Shown here: positions 1-9,430 of the stretch, piece by piece
Numbering within the stretch: position 1 is the stretch's first letter
How the letters are laid out: the number at the start of each line of letters is the position of its first letter
Assembly: GCF_002959755.1 (NCBI RefSeq)
Contig: NZ_PPCW01000004.1
Location: 310,001 to 374,000 of the forward strand
DNA: 64,000 nucleotides
Reading direction: 5' to 3'
Origin: Veillonella sp. T11011-6
Lineage (GTDB): Bacteria > Bacillota > Negativicutes > Veillonellales > Veillonellaceae
The notes under the pieces: generated by a model
The model's input: the letters and a program-made list of their open reading frames with translations, nothing else
Told to the model about the DNA's origin: nothing
The model's database searches: none
Translations under genes and position numbers: made by a program

Positions 1-1817
1 ACATGTACTGGATAGCCCAGTGTATAGGTAAAAGCATCTGCCGCTTCTGCTAAGTTTACTTCGTTGGTCATTACATTGAGGTGCAATGTATTTTTAAAGG
101 CCATAACCGCCTTACTTTGGTCCACGTAGACAAGCTGCCCCTGACCGATAACGGTGGAGGTCATATTGCGATTACTGTCCTTCAAGTATTTAATGACATT
201 AGACTGTATATTTCGATACTCTTGAGCAGACAAGATTTGATCACTAATGATAGCTTGCGTGCTAATGCCTTTTTTACCACGACCTTTGGCTTGATTTCTA
301 GCAGGTCGTTCTGGTGCACTACTTGTAGTTGGTGGTGGTGCCATACCAACGCCGCCCATTGGAGGCGGAGCCATACCTACTCCATTCATAGGAGGCGGTG
401 TGCTACCTGGTAATCCCATCGGTGGAGGTGTCATGCCTACACTCGCAGGCGGCGGTGTCATGCCTACACCACTTGGAGGAGGCACTGTACCAACAGTAGT
501 ATTTTGAGCACTACTCAAAGGAGTACTCTGTGCAGTAGCCGTATTGTCTACAGGAACAAAGCTATTTGCATAGCCGCTAGGCGGACCAAATGCATTGGCA
601 CCATAAGCAGGCGTAGAAGCCGCCGGACCTCGTTGTTCTAATTGAGCCATGCGGTTCAATAAGTCATTCCGTTCAGACCGTTCTGAAGACTCTAATGCAT
701 ATACACGATCTTCTAGGCTTTCATCAACAGAACCTAATTTAGCACATAAAACGAGCAAGCCCATTTCGATGATGGTTCGTGGATTATCCACCTGTTTCGC
801 ATCATTCATAATGGATTGAGCACTGCGCACATATTGGTTAAGCTCATTAAAATCGATACTTTCAGCTTGAGCTAAAAACTCATCTTTAAAGGCATCATAT
901 ACCTTGAGCTCATCCGCATCAGGAGCGACCTTGCCAACGAGCAAGGCACGTACGTGCTGAATGAGGGCTTCCATAATCTGCGTTGCATCGCGACCTTCTG
1001 ATAACGCATCGTGAATATAGGACAGTAATTTGGGGCCATCCCCATTACGTAAGGCATCTAAGAAATGAATGATCCATTCCTTGCTAACAAGGCCAATCAA
1101 TTCCTCTACGACTTGAGGTGTAATAGTACCTGTAGCCATACCGGCACATTGGTCTAATATACTCAACGCATCACGCAAACCGCCGTCTGCATGAACTGCG
1201 ATAAGCTGTGCCGCTGCAGGATCTAAGCCAAAGCCTTCTTGTTCCGCTACATAGGATAAGCGCTGAGCGATATCGTCAGACGTAATCCGTCTAAAGGTGT
1301 ATCGCTGACAGCGAGATACGATGGTAACAGGTAACTTTTCAATCTCTGTAGTAGCGAAGATAAACATAACATGAGCCGGTGGCTCTTCGATAGTTTTTAA
1401 GAGTGCATTCCACGCTTCGGTCGTAAGCATGTGCGCTTCGTCGATGATGAATACCTTTTTACGCCCTTCAACTGGCATGAATTTAACGCTTTCACGAAGG
1501 GCACGGACCTCATCGATACCACGATTGGATGCAGCATCGATCTCAAGAACGTCCATGGACTGACCGCTCAAAATCGATTTACAAGCACTACACTCGTTAC
1601 AAGGATGATCCGTTGGCCCATGCTCACAGTTGATAGCGCGTGCAAAAATCTTGGCCATACTCGTCTTACCAGTCCCTCGCGGACCAGCAAACAAATACGC
1701 ATGAGCCACCTTGTCCTCGCGGATAGCGCGCATCAACGTATCCGATACTTGATGCTGACCAACCACATCGGTAAAGGTCTGCGGACGGTACTTACGATAT
1801 AACGCAATATATGCCAT
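1..1817 (-). CDS. dnaX: DNA polymerase III subunit gamma/tau (partial, 3' end outside window)
   Basis: This is the clamp-loader ATPase subunit of the replicative polymerase. The start ATG is at 1817, preceded by a GGGGGTG ribosome binding site. About 605 codons are visible and the C-terminus runs off the left edge. The protein opens MAYIALYRKYRPQTF, typical of DnaX, followed by a Walker A region (GPRGTGKT), a zinc-binding Cys cluster (CEHGPTDHPCNECSAC) and a DEAH Walker B (FIIDEAHML). The AAA+ and lid domains are followed by a long Pro/Met/Gly-rich linker (roughly codons 435-500), then a tau-like C-terminal region. The SRP RNA gene lies just upstream on the same strand, an arrangement also found in Bacillus. 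Identity is clear; whether a separate gamma form is made cannot be seen. Confidence 0.97.
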   Translation of the reverse strand, partial: MAYIALYRKYRPQTFTDVVGQHQVSDTLMRAIREDKVAHAYLFAGPRGTGKTSMAKIFARAINCEHGPTDHPCNECSACKSILSGQSMDVLEIDAASNRGIDEVRALRESVKFMPVEGRKKVFIIDEAHMLTTEAWNALLKTIEEPPAHVMFIFATTEIEKLPVTIVSRCQRYTFRRITSDDIAQRLSYVAEQEGFGLDPAAAQLIAVHADGGLRDALSILDQCAGMATGTITPQVVEELIGLVSKEWIIHFLDALRNGDGPKLLSYIHDALSEGRDATQIMEALIQHVRALLVGKVAPDADELKVYDAFKDEFLAQAESIDFNELNQYVRSAQSIMNDAKQVDNPRTIIEMGLLVLCAKLGSVDESLEDRVYALESSERSERNDLLNRMAQLEQRGPAASTPAYGANAFGPPSGYANSFVPVDNTATAQSTPLSSAQNTTVGTVPPPSGVGMTPPPASVGMTPPPMGLPGSTPPPMNGVGMAPPPMGGVGMAPPPTTSSAPERPARNQAKGRGKKGISTQAIISDQILSAQEYRNIQSNVIKYLKDSNRNMTSTVIGQGQLVYVDQSKAVMAFKNTLHLNVMTNEVNLAEAADAFTYTLGYPVH

Positions 1818-1853
1818 TGGAACACCCCCTTTTTCCGAAAATTACAATACTTT

Positions 1854-1859
1854 ATTATA
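1854..1859 (-). promoter_or_regulatory. Possible -10 box of dnaX
   Basis: TATAAT on the minus strand, about 37 bases upstream of the dnaX start. No good -35 sits 17 bases upstream, so this is tentative. The rest of the 1818-2028 gap holds only an imperfect 22-base tandem repeat near 1968-2011 and no gene. Confidence 0.35.
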
Positions 1860-2028
1860 CCATATTCAGGAAATTCTGACTTCCTTAATAAAGTTCTTTC
1901 CCCAATACGAAAGTAATATATTTACTTATAAATAATGCTGATATTGCCTAGTCAAAATTTCATCATATGGTTCACAATAAAACATCGTATAGTTCAAAAT
2001 AAAGTATCATTTATCCTAAATTAGACAT

Positions 2029-2053
2029 AAAAAAAGCGGCCCCATAGGCCGCC
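2029..2053 (-). terminator. Rho-independent terminator of the SRP RNA
   Basis: A GCGGCC/GGCCGC stem with a 5-base loop is followed on the minus strand by seven T residues. It lies directly 3' of the SRP RNA. Confidence 0.85.
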
Positions 2054-2192
2054 TTGCAATATTCGATCACGACAGCCCCCGGGTTCCCCGTGGCACATGA
2101 AGGTTACCGCTTAGTGCTGCTACCTCTCAGTCCTGACACGATTCACAGGCCCCCATTGCACAGGCCCGAGAACTGCCATGATCCAATATTGC
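2054..2192 (-). ncRNA. ffs: Signal recognition particle RNA (small bacterial type or longer)
   Basis: This is the RNA scaffold of the signal recognition particle, which binds Ffh and targets membrane and secreted proteins. Read on the minus strand it contains the conserved domain IV core: GUGUCAGGACUGAGAGGUAGCAGCA matches the E. coli 4.5S apical region, with the asymmetric loop and GNAR-type tetraloop area. It is flanked by long pairing arms. The outermost complement (TTGCAATATT at the left, AATATTGCAA at the right) sets the approximate ends. A terminator follows at once, and dnaX lies downstream on the same strand. The exact 5' end is an estimate. Confidence 0.88.
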
Positions 2193-2216
2193 AATACAAA
2201 TATTATACATGAAAAT

Positions 2217-2242
2217 ACCTCTATAGTCAAAGCTATAGAGGC
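2217..2242 (-). terminator. Hairpin terminator after gltB
   Basis: A 9-bp stem (CCTCTATAG/CTATAGAGG) with a 6-base loop lies 42 bases past the gltB stop. A short T-rich stretch follows on the minus strand. Confidence 0.65.
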
Positions 2243-2283
2243 ATTTCATATGTCTTATCTAAAGGATACAGTTAGATTAGAAA

Positions 2284-5200
2284 TTATTTTGCATATTTTT
2301 CTTTGAATGCAGCTAATTGAGCTTCTTCCAAGGATAAACCTTGTTCTTTATAGCGTTCAATAGCAGCATGCATTTCTTCGTATGCTACAGGTACAACTTT
2401 TGTAAATCTGTTTACAAAGTTATTCCAGTTTTCAAGGATGTGACGGCCTTTAGCGGAATTAGTGTGCAATACATGTTGTTCTACTAATTCTTTAATGCGT
2501 TTAAGGTCATCATTATTAGCAGGACGTAATTCTACGAGGCCTGTATTTACATAGCGTTCATCGCAATCGAGGATGTATGCATAGCCACCAGACATACCTG
2601 CTGCGAAGTTACGGCCGATTTTACCGAGTACAAGAACTTCGCCACCAGTCATGTATTCACAACCATGGTCACCTAAGCCTTCCACAACAGCAGTGATACC
2701 ACTGTTACGAACAGCGAAACGTTCACCAGCTACACCATTGATGTAGGCTATACCAGATGTAGCACCATAGAAGGCAACGTTACCGATAAGGATGTTTTCG
2801 TCCGCTTCGAAAATGGATTTCTTAGGCGGATATACAGTGATTGTACCACCGGACAAGCCTTTACCGAGGTAATCATTCGCATCACCTTCAAGTTCTAATG
2901 TCATGCCTTTAGGAATGAAAGCACCAAAGGATTGACCTGCAGAGCCTTCAAAGTTCAACTTGATTGTGTTATCTGGCAAACCGCTTTCACCATAACGACG
3001 TGTCACCTCAGAACCAACCAAGGTACCTACAACACGGTTAATGTTGTTGATAGCCAATTTAGCGCGAATTGGTTTTTGGTCCTCAATGGCAGGACGGCAC
3101 ATACGCAAGAGCTTGGACATATCCAATGTGCGTTCCAATTCATGATCTTGGTCAATCATGTGCATATGACCTACAGATGCATCGATGTATGGGTGGAACA
3201 ATACGCGTTTAAGGTCAACGCGAGACAATTTGAAGTTATCGTCTTGAGATTTTTGACGAACGAGATCGATACGACCTACGAGTTCAGCTACGGAGCGAAT
3301 GCCTAAGCGAGCCATGATTTCACGCAATTCACGAGCGATGAAGATCATCAAGTTTTCTACATACTCAGGTTTACCTGTGAAACGAGCACGCAATTTTTCG
3401 TCTTGTGTAGCAACGCCGTAAGGGCATGTGTTGAGGTTACATACACGAGCCATTTTACAGCCTACAGCAACGAGTGGCAATGTACCGAAACCGAATAACT
3501 CAGCACCAAGCATAGCAGCAACAGCTACGTCGAAACCAGTCATCAACTTGGAGTCTACTTCCAATTTAACGCGGTCACGCAATCTGTTGAGCATCAATGT
3601 TTGATGAGTTTCGGACAAACCTAATTCCCAAGGCACACCAGCGTGTTTTACAGATGTACGACCTGCCGCACCTGTACCACCATCGTAACCAGAGATCAAG
3701 ATATTATCTGCTTTTGCTTTTGCTACACCAGCAGCGATAGTACCAACGCCTGCTTCAGATGTTAATTTAACGGAAATACGAGCATCTTTGTTAACGCATT
3801 TCAAATCGTAAATCAACTCTGCCAAGTCTTCGATGGAGTAAATATCATGATGTGGTGGTGGGGATACGAGCTCTACGCCTGGAGTGGAGTGACGAGCTTT
3901 TGCAATTTCAGGGTATACTTTTTTACCTGGTAATTGACCACCTTCACCTGGTTTCGCACCTTGTGCACATTTGATTTGCAATTCTTTTGCATGAATGAGG
4001 TAGTTTGCAGTTACACCAAAACGACCAGATGCAATTTGTTTTACTTCGGAATTCATGCTGTCCCCATTTGGTAATGGTTTGAAACGAGCTACGTCTTCGC
4101 CACCTTCACCAGAGTTAGATGTAGAACCTAAGCGGTTCATAGCGATAGCGATAGCTTCATGGGCCTCTTTACTAATGGCACCATAACTCATAGCGCCCGC
4201 TTTAAAGCGTTTTACGATGGATTCTTCAGGTTCAACCTCTTCGATAGGAATACCGCCACCTACAGGGTAGTTTAATTCCATTAAGGAACGCAATGTTACA
4301 TGGTAATCGTTGCGGATCGCTTTAGAGTATTCTTTATATTTTGCATAATCGCCGTTGATAAGGGATTCTTGTAAAAGATCGATTGTTTTAGGATTGAATA
4401 AATGCTCTTCCCCATCTTTTACAGGACCATACCAACCACCTGGTTCGAGTACGGATTCATCGGATTTGAAAGCGCGGTCAAAACGAGCCAATGCTTCGTT
4501 GGCAACGCCTACAAGGCCAATACCGCCAATACGTGTTGGTGTATTTACAAAGAATTTATTGATGAAGTTTGTATTCAAGCCCAAGGCTTCAAAGATTTGT
4601 GCACCATGGTAAGAACGAACTGTGGAGATACCCATTTTGGACATAACCTTCATAATACCGCCTACAGCAGCTTTGATGTAGTTCTTTTCTGCTTGTTCTG
4701 GTGTAATATCACCAAGGCGTTTACGAGCTTGTAAATCGCGTACAGTTTCAAGAGCCAAGTATGGGTTGATAGCTGTTACGCCATAACCGATCAATGTACA
4801 GAAGTGATGTACTTCGCGAGGTTCACCAGATTCGAGGATAAGGCCGATTTCTGTACGCAATACTTTTCTGATTAAGTGATTGTGAACAGCTGCTACAGCC
4901 AATAATGCAGGAATTGGTGCATGATTTTCATCGACACCACGGTCAGACAAAATCAATACATTTTGCTCTGTACGTGCTGCTTCTTCTGCTTTTTCGCATA
5001 ATTCATTTAATGCATCGCGCAAACCATCAGCACCCTTAGTTGGATCGAAGAGGATTGGCAATGTAACAGATTTCATGCGACGGCAATCAAGAGCCTTAAT
5101 GGACGCCAATTCTTGGTTAGTAAGGATTGGTGTACGCATGGATAATGCATAGGTACCAGCTTTGTTAGGATCTGTTAAGTTACCAGAGTTACCAAGCATA

Positions 5201-6867
5201 ACGCGTGTAGATGTAACCATTTCCTCACGAATGGAGTCGATTGGAGGATTTGTTACTTGCGCGAACATTTGCTTGAAGTAGCTGTATAACAATTGTGGTT
5301 TATCGGACAAGATAGCAAGTGGAGCATCGGCACCCATGGCACCTACAGGGTCTTTACCATCTTTTGCCATAGGCACGATCATACGTACAAGATCTTCTTG
5401 AGTATAACCAAAGGCTTGTTGATTTTTGAATAAATCTTCAACTTTTGGAACGTCTTTTTCATCAGCTTGAGTAATTTCAGACAAGTGAATAACGTGTTCT
5501 TTTACCCATTCATCATATGGCAATTCAGTAGCAACGCGTTGTTTGATTTCTTCATCGGAAATGATACGTTGTTCTTCAGTATCGATGAGAAGCATTTTGC
5601 CTGGTTCCAAACGACCTTTAGCGCGAATATTTTCAGCGTTTTCGTTGACTACACCTACTTCAGATGCCATGATAACACGGTCATCAGTTGTTACATAATA
5701 ACGAGCAGGACGCAAACCATTACGGTCAAGTACGCCACCGATAACAGTACCATCTGTGAAGCCCATAGCTGCAGGACCATCCCATGGTTCCATCATGAAA
5801 CTATTGAACTCATAGAAATCATGTTTTTCTTGGCTCATGAGATTGTTGCGTTCCCAAGGTTCAGGAATCATCATCATAATCGCATGAGGCAAGGAACGAC
5901 CTGTCATGTGCAAGAATTCCAATGTGTTATCGAACATAGCGGAGTCAGAACCGCTGTCATCAACTACAGGGAATACTTTTTTAATATCTGGGAATAATGG
6001 AGATTCTGCTTTGCCTTCACGAGCATTAATCCAGTTTACGTTACCACGGATTGTGTTAATTTCACCGTTATGAACTAAGAAACGGTTAGGATGCGCCCGA
6101 GCCCAGCTTGGGAATGTATTCGTACTGAAACGGGAGTGAACCATAGCCAATGCAGATGTAAAGTCAAGGTCACTCAAATCAAGATAGAAGTCACGTAATT
6201 GACCAGGTGTCAACATACCTTTATATACGATTGTTTTAGAGGACAAGGATGCAATATAGAAATCGCTAGATAATTCCTTGCTCAATGGAACAATACGTTT
6301 TTCCGCTAATTTACGAATAATATATAATTTGCGTTCAAATTCTTTATTATTCGTTACGTCTGGGCCTTTGCCGATAAGGATTTGAATCATCCAAGGACGG
6401 ATAGCAGCCGCTTCTTTACCAACCTTTGTACCATCTACTGGTACTTCACGCCAGCCGAGAACTACTTGACCTTCTTCACGTACCACCTCTTCAAAAATGC
6501 GTTTTTGCTCGTTACGGAGGCTTTCATATTTGTGAGCAAATATCATACCCACACCGTACTCACCAGCTGCAGGCAAGTTGATACCAAGCACTTCGCATTC
6601 GCGTTTGAAGAACTCATGCGGAATTTGTACCAAAATACCGGCACCATCCCCTGTGTCCTTATCTGCACCAGCACCACCACGGTGTTCAAGACGCTCTAAA
6701 ATGCGCAAGCCATCATCGATAATATCATGGGATTTTTTCCCTTTAATATTAACGACAAAGCCCATGCCGCACGCATCCTTTTCAAATTGGCTGCTGTACA
6801 TACCATTGGCTTCTAGTCTAGCTTGATCTAGACGTTGTTGCTCGATTGTGCTCTGATTCATATCCAT
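2284..6867 (-). CDS. gltB: Glutamate synthase, large (alpha) subunit
   Basis: It transfers the amide nitrogen of glutamine to 2-oxoglutarate to make glutamate in the cytoplasm. I chose the ATG at 6867 (1527 aa) because AAGGAG lies 8 bases upstream; a GTG three codons earlier has no site. The N-terminal glutamine amidotransferase domain begins at the catalytic Cys33 (DACGMGF), implying a cleaved propeptide. A central domain, the FMN-binding synthase domain and the C-terminal GXGXG beta-helix follow. The 3Fe-4S ligands are visible near residue 1139 (CKMARVCNLNTCPYG). Length and domains are complete for the family. No gltD (NADPH subunit) is adjacent: the next minus-strand gene downstream is the SRP RNA. 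Either gltD is elsewhere or the enzyme uses ferredoxin. Confidence 0.97.
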   Translation of the reverse strand: MDMNQSTIEQQRLDQARLEANGMYSSQFEKDACGMGFVVNIKGKKSHDIIDDGLRILERLEHRGGAGADKDTGDGAGILVQIPHEFFKRECEVLGINLPAAGEYGVGMIFAHKYESLRNEQKRIFEEVVREEGQVVLGWREVPVDGTKVGKEAAAIRPWMIQILIGKGPDVTNNKEFERKLYIIRKLAEKRIVPLSKELSSDFYIASLSSKTIVYKGMLTPGQLRDFYLDLSDLDFTSALAMVHSRFSTNTFPSWARAHPNRFLVHNGEINTIRGNVNWINAREGKAESPLFPDIKKVFPVVDDSGSDSAMFDNTLEFLHMTGRSLPHAIMMMIPEPWERNNLMSQEKHDFYEFNSFMMEPWDGPAAMGFTDGTVIGGVLDRNGLRPARYYVTTDDRVIMASEVGVVNENAENIRAKGRLEPGKMLLIDTEEQRIISDEEIKQRVATELPYDEWVKEHVIHLSEITQADEKDVPKVEDLFKNQQAFGYTQEDLVRMIVPMAKDGKDPVGAMGADAPLAILSDKPQLLYSYFKQMFAQVTNPPIDSIREEMVTSTRVMLGNSGNLTDPNKAGTYALSMRTPILTNQELASIKALDCRRMKSVTLPILFDPTKGADGLRDALNELCEKAEEAARTEQNVLILSDRGVDENHAPIPALLAVAAVHNHLIRKVLRTEIGLILESGEPREVHHFCTLIGYGVTAINPYLALETVRDLQARKRLGDITPEQAEKNYIKAAVGGIMKVMSKMGISTVRSYHGAQIFEALGLNTNFINKFFVNTPTRIGGIGLVGVANEALARFDRAFKSDESVLEPGGWYGPVKDGEEHLFNPKTIDLLQESLINGDYAKYKEYSKAIRNDYHVTLRSLMELNYPVGGGIPIEEVEPEESIVKRFKAGAMSYGAISKEAHEAIAIAMNRLGSTSNSGEGGEDVARFKPLPNGDSMNSEVKQIASGRFGVTANYLIHAKELQIKCAQGAKPGEGGQLPGKKVYPEIAKARHSTPGVELVSPPPHHDIYSIEDLAELIYDLKCVNKDARISVKLTSEAGVGTIAAGVAKAKADNILISGYDGGTGAAGRTSVKHAGVPWELGLSETHQTLMLNRLRDRVKLEVDSKLMTGFDVAVAAMLGAELFGFGTLPLVAVGCKMARVCNLNTCPYGVATQDEKLRARFTGKPEYVENLMIFIARELREIMARLGIRSVAELVGRIDLVRQKSQDDNFKLSRVDLKRVLFHPYIDASVGHMHMIDQDHELERTLDMSKLLRMCRPAIEDQKPIRAKLAINNINRVVGTLVGSEVTRRYGESGLPDNTIKLNFEGSAGQSFGAFIPKGMTLELEGDANDYLGKGLSGGTITVYPPKKSIFEADENILIGNVAFYGATSGIAYINGVAGERFAVRNSGITAVVEGLGDHGCEYMTGGEVLVLGKIGRNFAAGMSGGYAYILDCDERYVNTGLVELRPANNDDLKRIKELVEQHVLHTNSAKGRHILENWNNFVNRFTKVVPVAYEEMHAAIERYKEQGLSLEEAQLAAFKEKYAK

Positions 6868-7089
6868 AACGTGCACTCCTTCATATCACTTGATCAATCC
6901 AAGCTCTGCGGCATCGTTCCGTTCGGTCTTGGTGAAAGTATAAACTATAAACTACCTCTAAAGAATCCATTCTGTAGTGATATTATCGGCTGTGATCGTC
7001 CATAACCTCATCTAAGTTTTAAATTCTATAGAATTTTTGTCTATACATAGTATACTCCTGTCCACTGTGAATTGAAAATATAAAAAAAA
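6868..7089 (-). promoter_or_regulatory. gltB leader region with hairpin and palindrome
   Basis: This is the 5' region of gltB. At 6899-6932 a CCAAG/CTTGG stem encloses a GC-rich stretch with a CCGAACGG core, in the presumed leader RNA. At 7021-7036 lies a perfect 16-bp palindrome (AAATTCTATAGAATTT), a plausible operator. GTGAAAGTA at 6932 is one instance of a motif repeated across the window. No known riboswitch class is recognised. Confidence 0.4.
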
Positions 7090-7120
7090 CATAGTCTATG
7101 ACTTTAAGTCATAGACTATG
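7082..7120 (-). terminator. Strong terminator after the RluA-family gene
   Basis: A perfect 15-bp inverted repeat (7090-7104 and 7106-7120) is followed on the minus strand by eight T residues. It lies about 200 bases past the end of the pseudouridine synthase gene, and T residues on the other side could make it bidirectional. Confidence 0.75.
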
Positions 7121-7142
7121 CATTTTTATCACCATTGTTTTT

Positions 7143-7158
7143 TGTATACATGTATACA
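7143..7158. promoter_or_regulatory. Tandem TGTATACA palindrome, candidate operator
   Basis: Two adjacent TGTATACA octamers form a perfect 16-bp palindrome in the gap between gltB and the pseudouridine synthase gene. Protein partner unknown. Confidence 0.35.
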
Positions 7159-7185
7159 TAAGCATCAAGTGATATATTTTTTCAT

Positions 7186-7280
7186 CGATTGAGCTTTTTT
7201 TGTTTTACGTGGCACGCTCTATGTCCACATCTAACGATTGAGCTTTCTTTATTTTACGTGGCATGCTCTATGACCACATC
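7186..7280. repeat. Two-copy 46-bp direct repeat
   Basis: Two 46-base units (7186-7231 and 7235-7280) with a 49-base period differ at only about five positions. Each carries GTGG and CCAC half-stems. No coding sequence covers them. Function unknown. Confidence 0.8.
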
Positions 7281-7321
7281 ATCGTATAAATTATAATTGA
7301 TGATACTTATAAAAGCAATTA

Positions 7322-8191
7322 CTATTTTTCACGACCAAAGTCGTCCCCTACTTCACAGGTTACCGTCATAGGCTCATCCTTACCATAGGGAACAAAGGTG
7401 AGTTCTGATGCGTGCAAGCATTGGCGTGTATATGGCTTGTTCCGTATACCATACATGGCATCACCAACGATAGGATGACCAATGTGTTCCATGTGCACAC
7501 GGATTTGGTGTGTTCTGCCTGTTAGTAACTTGAACTTTAGTAATGTATGATCGCCTTCGTGACCAAGAACGGTATATTCCGTTTGAGCCGGTTGACCAAA
7601 TTCATCGACAACGCGACGGTTATCAAATACTGGATCAACGCCGATAGGTGCATCAACCACGCCATCTTCATTAATAACGCCTTCTACTAAGCCCGTATAG
7701 ATGCGATCCATACGCCCCGCTTGTAGTTCATCGGTGTAATATTGCTGAGCTTCCTTTGTTTTACCAAAAAGAATACAACCAGATGTATCTCGGTCAAGGC
7801 GATGTACAGGGCGCACCTTGTGCACTACACCTTTTTTCGCATAGTATCCAGCCACATAGTTACTCAATGTACCAGATTTAGTTTGTCCTGCAGGATGAAC
7901 AAGCATGAATGGTGCTTTATTAACTACCAAGGTATGGGAATCTTCGTAGAGCACGGTAATAGGCCCTTTTTCTACGTCCACACCATAGTCCTTATCCTGT
8001 GGCAACTCCAAGGTTAATACATCACCTTTTTTGAGGGAACGCTGGGAATGGGCTACACGGCTATTTACTTTCACCCGTTTCTTGCGGAACATCATTTGAA
8101 TATCCCGAGAGGATAAGGAAAAGCGTTCCTTTACATATTTAGAAACCGTCAATTCTGTCGGTTCTTTCACTGTATACGTTTTCCAGCTCAT
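7322..8191 (-). CDS. RluA/RluD-family pseudouridine synthase
   Basis: It isomerises uridine to pseudouridine in ribosomal RNA or tRNA. The start at 8191 (289 aa) lies one base past the stop codon of the acetyltransferase gene (TAATATG), implying translational coupling; upstream in-frame codons inside that gene are less likely. An S4-like N-terminal domain precedes the catalytic domain. The signature HRLDRDTSG, with its catalytic Asp, sits near residue 133, and GRTHQIRVH comes later. The length is usual for this family. The target uridine cannot be told from sequence. It forms a two-gene unit with the upstream Eis-like gene. Confidence 0.92.
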   Translation of the reverse strand: MSWKTYTVKEPTELTVSKYVKERFSLSSRDIQMMFRKKRVKVNSRVAHSQRSLKKGDVLTLELPQDKDYGVDVEKGPITVLYEDSHTLVVNKAPFMLVHPAGQTKSGTLSNYVAGYYAKKGVVHKVRPVHRLDRDTSGCILFGKTKEAQQYYTDELQAGRMDRIYTGLVEGVINEDGVVDAPIGVDPVFDNRRVVDEFGQPAQTEYTVLGHEGDHTLLKFKLLTGRTHQIRVHMEHIGHPIVGDAMYGIRNKPYTRQCLHASELTFVPYGKDEPMTVTCEVGDDFGREK

Positions 8192-8192
8192 A

Positions 8193-9386
8193 TTACCACC
8201 ATTCGTTAATATATGTTTTTTGTTCAGGATACAAGATATCAAAAAACTCTAGCCATTCTTCATTAGCTGAAAGTTTACCTTCAAAGGCAAGATCACGAGC
8301 TGTTAATGTACCGATCAAGAGTTGGCTTAAAGCACCGACTTCAACAGTAATATCTGCGTCCCCATCTAATGTGTCAGATACCTTTTTAACAGTTGGTGTC
8401 AATGCGCCGCCATATTGGACTTCATAGCACCCTTCATTCCACTCACAAAGGCTATCTTTCACACCAAAGGTCATTGTAATAGGCATCATCAAAGCCTCTG
8501 GGTTTACAGGAATGGATTCGAAGGCAGTTTTCACATCCACAATACGGCTCATCATGTACGGCATTGTGGAATGTCCGCTTTTACCATCTGGATAGAAGCG
8601 ATAGTATGTATCGTGAAGGCCCTCATTCCAACGAATAGTAGTGCCTTGGGAACGGTGGTTATAGAAGTAGTTCAACAATGCTCGTTGGGCACGGCGTGTA
8701 GTATAAACTAATTCGGATACTGGAATTTCTGATTGACCTAAGCGATATACCGCATAGCCTTCAATACTTCCTTCATCATTGCGCACTACAGCGATATTCA
8801 CGCCTTCCGCAAAGAAGCTGCCGAGCAAGCGTTTCCATTCCTTTTCACCGCGCTCTGCATAACCAGAAAGACGGGCTGTATATGTTTTATATACAGGATC
8901 AAGCAATGTCCATTGGTCAACGCTATTAAGTAAACCAAAGCTCAAGGATTTATCAGTCATAGGGCGCAAGTCCTCAAGAGACATAGCGTTCACCCATTGA
9001 TGAGCATAGAGTTCCCAACCATATTGTTGGTAGAATGCAGCCTTGGAAGGCATCAAAATCGTCAATGCTTGACCTCGGTTGCGAAGTTCTTCAAGAGAAG
9101 CCTTTAACAACGCACCACCTACGCCACCACGACGAGCCGCTGGATGTGTGGCTACGCCAACCATATAGCTTGTAGGCAATACAGCACCACGAACATTGAT
9201 ATTATATTGACGCAAATGAACGGTACTCAATAATTGATCTTGTTCAAGACCAACCATTGTATTTTCTGGTTCATAGCAATTTGTAAAGTAATATTGGAAG
9301 AATGGATCTTCCTTTGGTTCAAAGCAGTATGCCCATAGATTTTCCACATGTGGCGTATCTTGAGCCGTTGCAATTCTAAATTCCAT
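8193..9386 (-). CDS. Eis-like GNAT-family N-acetyltransferase
   Basis: This 397-residue protein has the layout of the Eis (enhanced intracellular survival) family: an N-terminal GNAT fold, a second GNAT-like region and a C-terminal SCP2-like domain. The acetyl-CoA binding stretch (VGVATHPAARRGGVG, near residue 80) and FYQQYGWELY are visible. Family members acetylate amines including aminoglycosides; the substrate here is unknown. An ACGAGGA site precedes the ATG. The upstream region carries a long pentanucleotide repeat that could make expression variable. The pseudouridine synthase gene follows with a one-base gap. Confidence 0.87.
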   Translation of the reverse strand: MEFRIATAQDTPHVENLWAYCFEPKEDPFFQYYFTNCYEPENTMVGLEQDQLLSTVHLRQYNINVRGAVLPTSYMVGVATHPAARRGGVGGALLKASLEELRNRGQALTILMPSKAAFYQQYGWELYAHQWVNAMSLEDLRPMTDKSLSFGLLNSVDQWTLLDPVYKTYTARLSGYAERGEKEWKRLLGSFFAEGVNIAVVRNDEGSIEGYAVYRLGQSEIPVSELVYTTRRAQRALLNYFYNHRSQGTTIRWNEGLHDTYYRFYPDGKSGHSTMPYMMSRIVDVKTAFESIPVNPEALMMPITMTFGVKDSLCEWNEGCYEVQYGGALTPTVKKVSDTLDGDADITVEVGALSQLLIGTLTARDLAFEGKLSANEEWLEFFDILYPEQKTYINEWW

Positions 9387-9430
9387 AAGTATATCCTCGT
9401 TATAGTAATAAACTACTTTCTATCTGTTGT

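Noticed and set aside
267-275. AAAAAAG slippery heptamer in dnaX, possible -1 frameshift for gamma
   Set aside because: The reading frame is AAA AAA GGC, not A AAA AAG, and the site lies past the linker; no stimulating hairpin seen.
5467-5997. Plus-strand open frame of 176 codons inside gltB
   Set aside because: Shadow of the gltB coding strand, no site, Cys/Phe-rich translation without a family.
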